Counted from the first letter of the stretch, positions 1 through 8,925 are shown. The stretch is 64,000 nt of DNA from Streptomyces sp. NBC_01707 (GCF_041438805.1 NZ_CP109190.1:9238001-9302000); one strand, 5' to 3'. Made by a program: numbers and translations. The notes: generated by a model from the letters alone, not told the origin.

Positions 1-122
1 GGTTCAAGCCGGACATCAAGGGTGCGCCGCTGCTCGGCGAGCACACCGACGAGGTCCTCGCGGACCTGGGCTACGACGAGGCCGCCATCCGTAAGCTGCG
101 CGAGGTCTCCGTCGTCGCCTGA
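1..122 (+). CDS. CaiB/BaiF family CoA-transferase, C-terminal end (partial)
   Basis: Only the last 39 codons are inside the window; the gene begins to the left. The visible frame reads ...[18 protein letters not shown]... and ends TGA at 120-122. The G-E-H-T-(D)-E-V-L-x-x-L-G-Y pattern followed by a short charged helix is the usual C-terminus of class III (CaiB/BaiF) CoA-transferases, which move CoA between carboxylic acids. The acceptor and donor cannot be told from this fragment. A strong hairpin terminator follows 90 bp downstream, so this is probably the last gene of its transcript. Family recognition rests on the tail motif alone. Confidence 0.7.
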   Translation, partial: FKPDIKGAPLLGEHTDEVLADLGYDEAAIRKLREVSVVA

Positions 123-209
123 TGCCGGGTCAGCCCGGTGACCGGGGGACGGCAGGGTGTCCCGCGCGCGACCAGCGTGCGGGACACCCGCGTATGCGGA
201 CACGGAACA

Positions 210-250
210 GCGAGGAGGGCAGGGAACCGGCGGTTCCCTGCCCTCCTCGC
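210..250. terminator. Intrinsic terminator, 19-bp perfect hairpin
   Basis: Positions 210-228 and 232-250 are perfect reverse complements (19 bp) around a 3-nt loop. The hairpin lies between the 3' ends of the converging CoA-transferase (+) and PAS gene (-), so it can serve both strands. There is no long U tract, which is common for Streptomyces terminators. Confidence 0.9.
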
Positions 251-263
251 GATGCCTCGTGTT

Positions 264-707
264 TCACCCGGTCGTGGCGCGAACGTTCGCGTCGGCGAGG
301 CGGCGGCGCAACTCCTTCTCCTGGGCGCGGCGCGCGGTGACATCACGGATGACCGCGCCGACATGTCCGGCGCCGCCCTGCGGATCCGGCAGGAGGCACA
401 CGCTGAACTCGATCGACAGGCTCGACCCGTCGGCCTTGAGCGCGGGCACGGTCAGCAGGTCGCTCGCACCGTAGCGGGTGGTGCCCTTGGCCATCGCCGC
501 GTTGAAGCCGTCCCAGTGCGGGCGCCGGTGCCGCTCGGGGATGATCAGGTCGAGACTCTGTCCGAGTGCCTCGCTCTCCTTCCACCCGAAGATCCGCTCC
601 GAGCCGCTGTTCCAGAACAGGATGAGCCCCTCGCTGTCGACGATGACGATGCCGTCGGGCGCGTGGATGGTCATGTGCGTGAGCAGTTCGGGGTGCGGGA
701 CTGTCAT
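264..707 (-). CDS. PAS-domain sensor protein
   Basis: A 147-residue protein made of a single PAS fold (about residues 8-120). It contains the typical DGIVIVDSEGLILFWNSGSE strand-turn, an IFGW motif, and a closing SIEFSV/VIRDVTAR strand. The end is a charged helix (RAQEKELRRRL) like the start of a signalling coiled coil, but no kinase, cyclase or DNA-binding domain follows. It therefore probably acts as a stand-alone sensor or partner subunit in the cytoplasm. Ligand unknown. The ATG at 705-707 was chosen because a good ribosome site (GGAGGAG) lies just upstream; longer in-frame starts lack one. An AT-richer stretch at about 745-770 may hold the promoter. Confidence 0.8.
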   Translation of the reverse strand: MTVPHPELLTHMTIHAPDGIVIVDSEGLILFWNSGSERIFGWKESEALGQSLDLIIPERHRRPHWDGFNAAMAKGTTRYGASDLLTVPALKADGSSLSIEFSVCLLPDPQGGAGHVGAVIRDVTARRAQEKELRRRLADANVRATTG

Positions 708-1355
708 GGCTCCTCCGGATGGCGCGATGCGAGTGTACGGCCGGTCGCAAGTATACTGAATACAATCCACCGATCGAGGGGTGATCGGTCATCAACTCAC
801 GGTCGAAGCGAGGCCATCATCCGCCTCCACGTTCTTCCGGCCCGGCTGGCCGGCGTCGGCGGACGCGTCGGCCGCCGCGGAACTGGGCGGCGCTCTCACG
901 GGAGATGAACGGTGTCGGCCGCGAGGTGGGCCAACCTCCGCTGTCGTCCGTGGCGTTCGAGTTCGTGCCGCCTGTATCGGTCTCGGCGAGTACCGGCGTG
1001 CGGACTCGCCGGGGGAGTGCGGCGGCGGTGAGTGGGCCGTGTGCCGCCCGGTGAGGGGCTGGTCGGAACAGGGCTCCGCGGGGCCGGTCGGTCCAGGGCG
1101 GCGATGACATGGGCGTCGCGGAGACATCCCGCGGGTGGGCGTTCACCGGCGCCGTGTCCGCCGGTCGAGCGCGATGCCCCGATGGGAGTGCGGTCTCTGT
1201 GCCGCCCGGTCCCATTCCCCTGCGTGACCGCAGGTCCGTGCGCATCACGACGGTCTGCCCCTGCCTCGACAGTGAACGAGGTGGGGCGCGCGTTCACGGC
1301 CCTGTGGCGGTGGGGCCGGTGCTCGACCGGGGCAGGTGCGGGCTTTGGAGTCCTG
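708..1355. other. Intergenic, no convincing gene
   Basis: About 650 bp without an open frame that reads like protein in any frame. The only notable signal is the AT-richer segment around 745-770 (contains the self-complementary gtatac), which could be the promoter/operator of the PAS gene. Confidence 0.5.
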
Positions 1356-1931
1356 TCAGGTCCGATGGGTGCGGACGCCGTCCAGGGCGATCTTGAGGAT
1401 GTGGTCGCGTTGGCCCGGCTCGGGGTAGGTCGCTCCGGTGATTCCGGCGACCATGCGGATCAGGTCGTCGAAGGTCATGTCGGTGCGGACCTCGCCGGCT
1501 GTCTGGGCGCGGGCGAGGAGGGGGGCGCCTGCTTCGTACATGGAGGCGCGGCAGGAGGTGAACACGGCCGACTGTGTGTCCATCGCCTCGCGGATCGCGC
1601 GTTTGGTCGCCATGTAGTCGACGAAGCGGCGCAGCCATGTGGTGAGTGCTTGCCAGGGGGGCTCTTCGGCGACTTCTTCGGCGACCCGGCACAGTGCGTC
1701 GACCTCGTCCGCGTAGACGGCTTCGAAGAGTTCGGTGCGGGAAGGGAAGTTGCGGTACAGCGTGCCGATGCCGACACCTGCGCGGCGCGCGATGTCTTCG
1801 AGTGAGGCGTCGGCGCCATGCGCGGCGAAGGCCTCGCGGGCGGCGAGCAGCAGCGCGTCGTAATTGCGTCGCGCGTCGGCGCGGCGAGGGCGCCGGGCCG
1901 CGACGATCTCGTTCACCGGGGTGTGCGCCAC
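1356..1931 (-). CDS. TetR family transcriptional regulator
   Basis: A 191-residue repressor. The N-terminal DNA-binding domain spans about residues 20-75, with the helix-turn-helix LEDIARRAGVGIGTLYRNFP. An all-helical ligand/dimer domain follows, matching the SBT1-like TetR C-terminal domain by its RFVDYMATKR and AGITGATYPE segments. It is divergent from the MFS exporter at 2207, and palindromic operator-like sites lie between them. The simplest reading is ligand-relieved repression of the pump and of itself. The ATG at 1929-1931 follows an upstream CAGGAG-like site on the minus strand. Ligand cannot be predicted. Confidence 0.92.
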   Translation of the reverse strand: MAHTPVNEIVAARRPRRADARRNYDALLLAAREAFAAHGADASLEDIARRAGVGIGTLYRNFPSRTELFEAVYADEVDALCRVAEEVAEEPPWQALTTWLRRFVDYMATKRAIREAMDTQSAVFTSCRASMYEAGAPLLARAQTAGEVRTDMTFDDLIRMVAGITGATYPEPGQRDHILKIALDGVRTHRT

Positions 1932-1951
1932 GGGGGACTCCTGACTTGAAC

Positions 1952-1990
1952 CGGAGGCAAGCCTCCGTTAATGTGGAGGCGTACCTCCAC
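1952..1990. promoter_or_regulatory. Paired palindromic operators for the TetR/MFS pair
   Basis: Two palindromes sit back to back. CGGAGGC-AA-GCCTCCG occupies 1952-1967 and GTGGAGG-cgta-CCTCCAC occupies 1973-1990. They share a GGAGGC/CCTCC half-site. A plus-strand -10-like GTTAAT lies between them and a TTGAAC lies just before the first. This is the arrangement expected for a TetR dimer blocking both divergent promoters. Confidence 0.75.
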
Positions 1991-2206
1991 TTTAGCAGTG
2001 GGCGGGCGGCGGCACTCGCCGTGCCCTGCCTCGGACCCTCCATCCTCCCCGACGCGGCAGTGACGCCGCGCTCCTCATCGTGCCTCCTGGCACCCCCGCG
2101 TCCCCCATCGGCGCGGGCACCCGTTTCCCCTGTCGGAGCGAGCGGCCTCTCGCCGCGCCCCTTGCGTGAAAACGGCCTGCCCGCATGCCTGAGGAAGAAG
2201 CTGACT

Positions 2207-3667
2207 GTGTCCGTACCATCTCGCCGGCGGTCCTCGCACCGCACCACCTTCGCCGTCCTCGCGGCCGGCTCGGGGGTGTTCTCGCTCCTGCAGTCGCTGA
2301 TCGCGCCTGCCCTCCCCACCGTCCAGCACGCGATGCACACCTCGCAGACGACGGTGACCTGGGTGATGACGGCCTACCTGCTGTCCGCCTCGGTCTTCAC
2401 CCCGATCCTGGGTCGCGTCGGCGACCTGCTGGGCAAGAAGCGCACCCTGGTCGCCGCGCTGCTGACCGTCCTCGCGGGCTGCCTGCTCGCCGCGCTCGCA
2501 CCGAACATCGGCGTCCTGATCGTGGCGCGTGTCGTCCAGGGCATGGGCGGCGCCCTGTTCCCGCTCTCCTTCGGCATCATCCGTGACGAGTTCGACGCGT
2601 CACGGGTCGGCTCCGCCATCAGCAACCTCTCCGCGGTCATCGCGGCCGGCAGCGGCCTCGGCATGGTTCTGGCGGGGCCCACCGTGGCAGCGCTCGACTA
2701 CCACTGGCTGTTCTGGCTGCCGGTCATCGTCGTCGCTGTGACGGTCGTACTTGCCGTCCGGCACATACCCGAATCGCCCCGGCGGGCCGAGGGCAGCGTC
2801 CACTGGCTCGGCGCCGGCCTGCTGTCGGCATGGCTGGTGGCACTGCTGCTGCCGCTGAGCCAGGCGGGCTCCTGGGGATGGGGATCGGCCCGGGTCCTGG
2901 GCCTGCTCGCCGCCGCCGTAGTCCTGTTCGCCCTGTGGCTGATCGCCGAGGCCCGGGCCGCACATCCGTTGATCGACCTGCGGATCATGCGGCTGCCCGC
3001 GGTGTGGACGACCAACACGGTCGCACTGCTCTTCGGCGCGGGCATGTTCGCCCTGTGGTCGTTCCTGCCGGCCTTCACACAGACCCCGGCCGTCGCCGGG
3101 TACGGGTTCGGGGCGGGCGTCACCGGGGCCGGTCTGCTCATGCTGCCGATGCTGGTCGCGATGTTCTTCTCCGGGGTGCTCAGCGGGCGCCTCGCTCCGG
3201 TGTTCAGTGCCAAGGCCCAGCTCGTCACCGGCTCCGCGCTCGCGGCGGCGGCCGGTGGGCTGCTCACCGTCCTGCATGCGCAGGCCTGGCAGGTCGCTCT
3301 CGCCGCAGGCATCTTCGGCCTGGGTATCGGGCTGGCGTTCGCGTCGATGGCGACGCTCATCGTGCACAGCGTCCCGGCCACCCAGACCGGTGCGGCGACG
3401 GGTATGAACGCCAACATCCGCACGATCGGTGGCTCGCTGGGCGCCGCGGTCACCGGCCTCCTGGTCACGGCCCATCTCCAGCCGACGGGACTGCCCCAGG
3501 AGTCCGGCTACACCCACGGCTTCGCTCTCCTGACGGTGCTCTGCCTCGCCGCCGCTCTGACGGCCCTGCTGATCCCGTCCGCCCGCACAGTTCTGCGGCG
3601 CCGGGACACCGGCTCCCTGGAGGGCTCGCGCACGCCGCGGGAAACGGCGGAAGCGGTGGCCGGGTAG
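2207..3667 (+). CDS. MFS drug:proton antiporter, 14-TM (DHA2) type
   Basis: A 486-residue membrane exporter with about 14 hydrophobic helices. Motif A (GRVGDLLGKKR) is at residues 69-79 and an antiporter motif C (GSGLGMVLAGP) is at about 148-158. Both are diagnostic of proton-coupled multidrug efflux of the EmrB/QacA group. The GTG at 2207 was chosen because GAGGAAG lies 9-10 nt upstream and homologous transporters begin shortly before the first helix. The same frame is open further upstream but reads as non-protein. Divergent from the TetR gene, with operators between, so likely an inducible toxin or antibiotic pump. Substrate unknown. Confidence 0.93.
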   Translation: MSVPSRRRSSHRTTFAVLAAGSGVFSLLQSLIAPALPTVQHAMHTSQTTVTWVMTAYLLSASVFTPILGRVGDLLGKKRTLVAALLTVLAGCLLAALAPNIGVLIVARVVQGMGGALFPLSFGIIRDEFDASRVGSAISNLSAVIAAGSGLGMVLAGPTVAALDYHWLFWLPVIVVAVTVVLAVRHIPESPRRAEGSVHWLGAGLLSAWLVALLLPLSQAGSWGWGSARVLGLLAAAVVLFALWLIAEARAAHPLIDLRIMRLPAVWTTNTVALLFGAGMFALWSFLPAFTQTPAVAGYGFGAGVTGAGLLMLPMLVAMFFSGVLSGRLAPVFSAKAQLVTGSALAAAAGGLLTVLHAQAWQVALAAGIFGLGIGLAFASMATLIVHSVPATQTGAATGMNANIRTIGGSLGAAVTGLLVTAHLQPTGLPQESGYTHGFALLTVLCLAAALTALLIPSARTVLRRRDTGSLEGSRTPRETAEAVAG

Positions 3668-4055
3668 GGCCTCGGCCGCATCAGGGCTCGACAAGCCGCC
3701 CGGGGCGGGCAATGAAGACGCCGAACCCTCCGGCGCGGACCCGCCCGTCCCGCGCGGTGCCCCCAGGTTCGCCGCCCCCTGCCCCCGGGGTCCGTCACGC
3801 AGTGACCGGTTCGGCGGGCGGGTCGGGATGCGGCCAGGGGGAGGCTGCGCTCCACCGCCCAGGACACGGGCTTCCTCGACTCGCTCGATGACCGCCTGGA
3901 GACGGACGACGGCATGGGCGATGGGGCCGGCGGTGGTCCTGTGGCGTGGGGCCGGGCGGGGCGACATCGCGGCCGTGTGCGAAGCCGCCGCCCGGCTCGC
4001 ACCAATCGACGAGCGACTGGGAGGCGGCTTCGAAAGGGAAGCGCAGACGGACGGC
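3668..4055. other. Intergenic between convergent genes
   Basis: About 390 bp between the ends of the MFS and ABC-F genes. No frame reads as a recognisable protein and no clear hairpin was seen. Confidence 0.5.
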
Positions 4056-5726
4056 CTACTGAGCAGCCTCCTCGCTCGCAGCGCCACCCGGGCCAGGTGG
4101 CTGTGAGACGTGGCCGGCCTTCAGCTCCAGGCGGGTGCCGGTGAAGCGGGTTCGCATGCGGCGGTCGTGGGTGATGATGACGACGGCGCCCTCGTAGCCA
4201 CTCAAAGCCCCTTCAAGTTCCTCGACCAGGGCCGGGGAGAGATGGTTGGTGGGCTCGTCCAGCAACAGCAGATCGACGGGCTCGCTCACCAGGCGGGCCA
4301 GCTCGATACGGCGTCGTTGTCCGTAAGACAACTCGCTCACTTTCAGGCACAGGTCCGCGGGGCTGAACAGGCCGAGCGACAGGAGGTGGTCGGTGTGCTC
4401 GTCCAGGTCTCCGCCGCGCCCGTGGGCGAACGCCTGCGGCACCGTCAGGCCGGGCGGCCACGATGTCTCCTCCTGCCTCAAGTGACCGACCCGGCCACGC
4501 GTGCGTACCGTCCCCTCCTCGGGCTGCAGTTCACCGGCCAACACCCGCATCAGCGTCGTCTTGCCGGCTCCGTTGGGCCCGGTGACCAGCAGCCGCTCCT
4601 CGCCGCCGATCCGCAGCGAAGGCACATGCAGACGTTCCCCGACACGGATGCCGGTGAGGGCCGCTGCCGCCTTCTGCGTCCGCCCGTCGACGGTGCTCAA
4701 GTGGGCGGCGAACACCAGCGGATCGGGCGGCGGTGCGACGGGGCTGTTCGTCAGCCGCTCGACTCGCTCCTTCGCGTTGCGGATACGGCTCATCGCCCCG
4801 TGTCCGCGGCTACGGGTCCGGAAGGCGCCGTGGCCGAACACGGCGAACGGCACCTTGCGCGGGATCGCTCCCAGCCGTGCCACATGCGTGTCGGCCAGCT
4901 TCTGGTTGCGGACCAGTTGCGTGCGCCAGTTCTCGTACTCCTGCAGCCGGCGCCGCCGCTCGGCGGCCTTCGCGGCGAGATAGCCGTCGTAGCCGTCGCC
5001 GTAACGCGCCACCCTGCCCTCGTCGACCTCCAGGATCGTCGTGGTGACACGCTCCAGGAACACCCGGTCATGGGTGACCGCGAGCACCGTGCCACGATGC
5101 CCCCGCAGGTGGGCCTCCAGCCAGCGCACCGCCTGGTCGTCCAGATCGTTGGTCGGCTCGTCCAGCAGCAACAGCTCCGGCTGGGACGCCAGGACCGCGG
5201 CCAGCGCCAGCCGCGACCGCTCACCACCCGACAGCGTGCCCAGCGTCCTGTCCCGGGGCAGACTTGGCAGGCCGAGTCCGTGCAGAGCGACGTCCACCCG
5301 GGCATCCGCCCCATAACCGTCGCGCGCCTCGAACTGGACGACCAGCTGGGCGTAGGCGTCCAGCGCCGCGGTGAGCTCCACCCCTACCAAGCCCTGGAGC
5401 CCGGCTTCGGCCCGACGCATGCGCCCCTCGAGACTGCGCAGATCGGCAAGAGCGTCGTCCACCGCGTCCTGAACGCTGGCCTCCGGCGGCAATGCCAACG
5501 ACTGGGCGAGATAACCCGAGCCGCCCGGCGCGATCACGGTCAGCTCGCCGTCGTCCGGCCGGTCGTGTCCGGCGATCGGTCGCAGCAGGGTGGACTTCCC
5601 GGCTCCGTTGTCGCCGATGATCCCGGCCTTCTCGCCAGGCTTGAGGCTGAAAGACACGTCGTCCAGCACGACATGGTCGTCGTAGCGGCGGGCAACGTTC
5701 TGAAGAGATAGCTGTGCGGTGAGCAT
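4056..5726 (-). CDS. ABC-F family ATPase (ribosome-protection type)
   Basis: A 556-residue soluble protein with two ABC ATPase domains and no membrane segment. Domain 1 has Walker A GDNGAGKST (38-46), signature LSGGE (165-169) and Walker B LLLLDEP. Domain 2 has GPNGAGKTT, a variant signature LSYGQ and LLLLDEPTNHLS. A basic, charged interdomain linker (about 230-330) matches the P-site tRNA interaction motif of the ABC-F family. Members such as TlrC, CarA, OleB, Vga and Lsa eject antibiotics from ribosomes; others are housekeeping translation factors. The ATG at 5724-5726 is preceded by AGGGGAC. A 5' stretch of about 350 bp could carry a leader, but no convincing leader peptide or attenuator is visible. 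Resistance role is inference. Confidence 0.9.
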   Translation of the reverse strand: MLTAQLSLQNVARRYDDHVVLDDVSFSLKPGEKAGIIGDNGAGKSTLLRPIAGHDRPDDGELTVIAPGGSGYLAQSLALPPEASVQDAVDDALADLRSLEGRMRRAEAGLQGLVGVELTAALDAYAQLVVQFEARDGYGADARVDVALHGLGLPSLPRDRTLGTLSGGERSRLALAAVLASQPELLLLDEPTNDLDDQAVRWLEAHLRGHRGTVLAVTHDRVFLERVTTTILEVDEGRVARYGDGYDGYLAAKAAERRRRLQEYENWRTQLVRNQKLADTHVARLGAIPRKVPFAVFGHGAFRTRSRGHGAMSRIRNAKERVERLTNSPVAPPPDPLVFAAHLSTVDGRTQKAAAALTGIRVGERLHVPSLRIGGEERLLVTGPNGAGKTTLMRVLAGELQPEEGTVRTRGRVGHLRQEETSWPPGLTVPQAFAHGRGGDLDEHTDHLLSLGLFSPADLCLKVSELSYGQRRRIELARLVSEPVDLLLLDEPTNHLSPALVEELEGALSGYEGAVVIITHDRRMRTRFTGTRLELKAGHVSQPPGPGGAASEEAAQ

Positions 5727-6072
5727 GAAGAGTCCCCTGTTCTCGGCCAGGCCGATCGGAACGGGCAGCTGGACGCATCCGCGCAGGCCAGAACACTCCA
5801 CGGCATGCCGGACAGCAGGCGACACCGCGGGGGAACAGAAGCACGGATGAGAACGCGCGACGGCGGAGCCAAGCTCAACGCGGTCGCACGGAGACTGTCA
5901 CAGGGAACCCATGTGCAAAACCGTAGGCCGGAATCTGCCCGCCTGCAATCCAGTTGTTGGAAGCGACACGGCGCTCCGGCCATGCCGGCCATGCCGTGGG
6001 CGGGCAGTGGAAGCAACGCCGGTACCGGCTGACGGCAGTTCTGCTGTCGGCGGGGTGTGTCAGAGTCTGCGC
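5727..6072. other. Divergent intergenic region (ABC-F leader / promoters)
   Basis: About 345 bp between divergent genes. It must hold the ABC-F promoter and leader on the minus strand and the promoter of the 6073 gene. A possible leaderless -10 (CAGAGT, 6061-6066) sits 6 nt before the ATG at 6073. Confidence 0.45.
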
Positions 6073-6990
6073 ATGCTCGAGATCGTGGTGAAGACGGAGA
6101 ACTGGGAACGGCACGTTCGTGTGTCCGGCGGGGAGCTGGCCGTACTGGTCCGGCGTATGGGCGGTGACGGCGACCGATTCCTGGTGGCCCAACGCATACC
6201 CGACCTACCGGACGTCTTCGCCCAGGTCTGGCACGAGGCCGGTGGTGACTACACCCTGGAGTACCGCGACGGTGCCGCCGACCGGCATTTCCAGGCGATG
6301 GCTGACAGGCCCGAGGTCGTGATTGCGGCGCTTACCGGCTGGGCCCGCCAGGTGGATGGTTGGGACGCTGATCTGGCGTGGTCTCCGTTGGACATGGGCC
6401 CCAACCGAGAGGTGCCGCTGCTCGACCTCGACGTAGACGAGCGTGGGGAGTTGGAGAAGCGTGTACGCGAGGTGCTGGTTGGCGGCTACGCCTCCCGCGC
6501 GGAACTGGCCGAGCTCGCTGAGGAATATTTGGTCACCGAGGGCCGTCGGCCCGTCTCGCGCGAGCAGGCGGAGGCGCTGGCCGACCGGATGTGGCTGGAG
6601 CGCGTAGCGGAGCAGGCCGCATGGCAGGGTGAGACCGACCCTGAGCGGCTGACCCACGCCTTCACCGCCCTCCAGAAGGCCGGTATCACCGCCCGCGAGA
6701 ACTTCACCTGCTGCCGCAACTGCGGCCAGTCCGAGATCGGCGGCGAAGGCGGGCCCGACGCTCGCGGCTTCGTCTACTTCCACACCCAGTGCACGGACTC
6801 CGCCGCAGCCGGCCAAGGACTGATGCTGCTCTACGGCGGCTTCGACGGCTCGTCCGAGACCGCTGCAGTGATCGGCGACGAGGTCGTGGCTGCCCTCGAA
6901 GCAGCCGGCCTCAGCGCCGAGTGGGACCGTGACCCTGGCCGGGCGATCACCGTCACTCCTCTGGACTGGCGCCGCCGTCTGGTCGGCTAG
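6073..6990 (+). CDS. Conserved actinomycete protein (DUF6891-like), zinc-finger-like motif
   Basis: A 305-residue soluble protein that resembles a family I recall as DUF6891; function unknown. The N-terminal part reads LEIVVKTENWERHVRVSGGE and continues with FLVAQRIPDLPDVFAQVWHE, the conserved start of that family. The middle carries a helical, charged segment. Residues about 215-225 contain FTCCRNCGQ followed by an acidic patch, resembling half of a zinc site. The C-terminal part (ETAAVIGDEVVAALEAAG) looks like a small alpha/beta domain. The ATG at 6073 has no ribosome site but sits 6 nt after a -10-like hexamer, which fits leaderless translation. Family name from memory. Confidence 0.75.
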   Translation: MLEIVVKTENWERHVRVSGGELAVLVRRMGGDGDRFLVAQRIPDLPDVFAQVWHEAGGDYTLEYRDGAADRHFQAMADRPEVVIAALTGWARQVDGWDADLAWSPLDMGPNREVPLLDLDVDERGELEKRVREVLVGGYASRAELAELAEEYLVTEGRRPVSREQAEALADRMWLERVAEQAAWQGETDPERLTHAFTALQKAGITARENFTCCRNCGQSEIGGEGGPDARGFVYFHTQCTDSAAAGQGLMLLYGGFDGSSETAAVIGDEVVAALEAAGLSAEWDRDPGRAITVTPLDWRRRLVG

Positions 6991-7084
6991 AGCCTGTCTC
7001 CCAGGTGAAGAAGCCGCCCCGCCGAACGGAAGATCCGGCGCCCCGCGGGGACTGCTCGACGACGGTCGCCGGGGAGGTACACGC

Positions 7085-7540
7085 GTGTCCTGGCCATCTG
7101 TGATCATTCTTGTCCCCGCGGAGCGACGCCCGTCGCTTGAAGGGCGAATCCGCTGCCTTGGGCTCGTGCCGGATCCAGCGACGGGCGATGAAAGGCTGCA
7201 CCAGCACGGGTACTCGTACTGCATCGACCTCTCGGGTGGAATCTTGGGGGACTACGAGCCGGAAGAGCTCGAGCAGGTGACGACCCGGATCGGTGAACCG
7301 TACGCGGTCTACGTGTCGTGCCAGTCCATGGACGCCGCCCGGGCCTTCCTCCGCGAAGTCCTGCCTGGTGTCGCCGACCAAGCACAGGTCTCCAGTAGCC
7401 GGCTGGCGTCGGCGTCCTGTTCACCTGCGGGACCAGATCAGGATGGCGGCGAGGTGCAGTGCCGCCTGGTGGGCGACAGCGAGTTCCTGCGGCGGTGCGC
7501 TGGTCGGCAGGCGCGCTGGTCGGCACAGGCATGCGATTGA
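7085..7540 (+). CDS. Hypothetical protein, C-terminus altered by IS remnant
   Basis: The GTG at 7085 opens a frame whose first ~95 residues look like a real soluble protein (SWPSVIILVPAERRPSLEGR ... LSGGILGDYEPEELEQVTTR ... YVSCQSMDAARAFLREVLPG). I do not recognise its function. From about 7376 on the frame loses protein character. It crosses the opposite strand of an IS5 transposase tail at 7421-7486, and ends at a chance stop. The natural C-terminus was probably replaced when the IS arrived or decayed. Whether the product is still stable is unknown. Confidence 0.5.
   Translation: MSWPSVIILVPAERRPSLEGRIRCLGLVPDPATGDERLHQHGYSYCIDLSGGILGDYEPEELEQVTTRIGEPYAVYVSCQSMDAARAFLREVLPGVADQAQVSSSRLASASCSPAGPDQDGGEVQCRLVGDSEFLRRCAGRQARWSAQACD
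7421..7486 (-). mobile_element. IS5-family transposase C-terminal remnant
   Basis: On the minus strand this reads ELAVAHQAALHLAAILIWSR-R-stop, which is nearly the standard C-terminal tail of actinobacterial IS5-family transposases. No other part of the transposase and no inverted repeat can be seen nearby, so it is a scar, not an active element. Confidence 0.75.
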
Positions 7541-7626
7541 TGAGAGTCCCCGGAAATTACTGGTGAGACGTTACCTGCCCCCGGTTATGCTGCCTCGTCC
7601 GGAACAGGCCAGAGAGGTTCCCCACC

Positions 7627-8169
7627 ATGAGCAGCACCATGTCGTCCTTTCCCGAGCGGATCGAGCTCTCGGGGGAGGGGCTCGTCCTCCGCGACTGGAC
7701 GGAGGCGGACCTGGCCGCGATGCCGACGCTGTTCGACCACCCTGATATCGCGTACTGGACACCGATCGTCTCCCCCTTCGACGAAACGGCCGCCCGCGCT
7801 CGGCTGGACCTGGACCGGCAGCTGCGTGCGGAGGGCACGACCATCCTCCTGGCCGTCACCGTCGACGGCGGCGCACCGCTCGGTGAGGTGATGCTGCGAC
7901 GTGCCCCCGAGGGCACGGAACTCGGCTACGCGATCGGCCCGGCGCACCGCGGCCGAGGGCTGGCGGCGCGGGCGGTGCGGGTGATGGCCTCGTACGCCTT
8001 CGAGCAGCTGGGCGTGGGGCAGGTGATCCTGGAACTGGAGGCCGAGAACGCAGCCAGCGTCGCCGTGGCCACCAAAGCGGGCTTCGGACTGCTCGACGTG
8101 CCGCTGATCACGGGTGAGGAGAAGGGGCGACCCTACGCGCTGCAGACGTGGGGTCTGAATCGCCCCTGA
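7627..8169 (+). CDS. GNAT N-acetyltransferase (RimJ/RimL type)
   Basis: A 180-residue acyltransferase. N-terminal LVLRDWTEADLAAM is the standard beta1-alpha1 of the RimJ/RimL branch. The acetyl-CoA loop appears as IGPAHRGRGLAARAV (R/Q-x-x-G-x-G/A), and LELEAENAASVAVATKAGF forms the last conserved block. It would transfer acetyl from acetyl-CoA to an amine or protein N-terminus; the substrate is unknown. The ATG at 7627 is preceded by AGAGAGG; a second ATG four codons on is less well placed. It stands alone between IS-scarred segments. Confidence 0.9.
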   Translation: MSSTMSSFPERIELSGEGLVLRDWTEADLAAMPTLFDHPDIAYWTPIVSPFDETAARARLDLDRQLRAEGTTILLAVTVDGGAPLGEVMLRRAPEGTELGYAIGPAHRGRGLAARAVRVMASYAFEQLGVGQVILELEAENAASVAVATKAGFGLLDVPLITGEEKGRPYALQTWGLNRP

Positions 8170-8465
8170 CCGTCCGGCTCCCCAAAGCTGTCGAGCGGGA
8201 CATGTGCGGCTGACATCGCTGACACCAACAGGCACGAACAACAGCGGTCAAGGCCGATCCTCGGCGCACGGCAGGGTCGGGCACAGCCAGGGGGCCTACG
8301 TCACCGGTCCCGCGTGATCAATCTGATAGGGATGTGGGCAGAGCTCAAAGCCCGCGTGAAGGCGGCAAATCGGCCCTCAACCCGCCGATGATGCGGCACC
8401 GGTTCGCCTCGGTCGTTGAGAGGCCGGAACCCGACCGCGGGGGCCCGACACGAAGCGACCGGTCC

Positions 8466-8925
8466 ATGAGCGCGCTGCGAACGGCAACGAAGGCGCGGAT
8501 ACGGGCATGGTGGACGTTCGACCCTGCCTGGAAAGGGACCCCCGGCGCCTGCCGCGCTCGTCCACGCCGCCGTGCATCCTGTGATCACCGGCTGCGTGGG
8601 CGCGCTCTTCTTCGGCGGGACGATGGCGGTGGGATCGGCCGGATCTCACCGGCCCGTGGACATCCTCAGCTACGTCACGGCGATCATCGAGCGCAAGAGT
8701 ATGGAGCACTACCGCTTCCAGCCCAGGGCCACCCTCCGCCCCACGTCAACTCCGGAGTACCGCGAGGACGTACCCGGCCTTCTGCGCAGGTCCGTGCGGG
8801 CCCTCGGTCAGCAGACAGCAGAGAAGCACCGCAACCGTAGCGACTATCGGCAAACGTCGTCGCATGGATATTCTCCCGAGGGCGGACGCGAGAGGTTGAG
8901 GGGGACGCCGTGGAGAACGCCGTGA
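8466..8925 (+). pseudogene. Possible frameshifted small membrane-protein gene
   Basis: One frame starting at ATG 8466 reads SALRTATKARIRAWWTFDPA and then becomes non-protein. Stepping one base at the C5 run (8539-8543) continues as APAALVHAAVHPVITGCVGA and a glycine-rich hydrophobic helix. The join looks like a small membrane protein broken by a one-base insertion. The 3' part after about 8700 is unclear. I do not recognise the family. Low confidence because it rests on reading character alone. Confidence 0.28.

Noticed and set aside
2600..4087. 495-codon minus-strand open frame over the MFS gene
   Set aside because: Antisense shadow, dominated by Arg/Pro/Gly/His without domains, opposite a clear transporter.
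4110..5711. 533-codon plus-strand open frame over the ABC-F gene
   Set aside because: It is the antisense shadow of a clear two-domain ATPase; GC bias keeps such frames open and it has no protein-like motifs.
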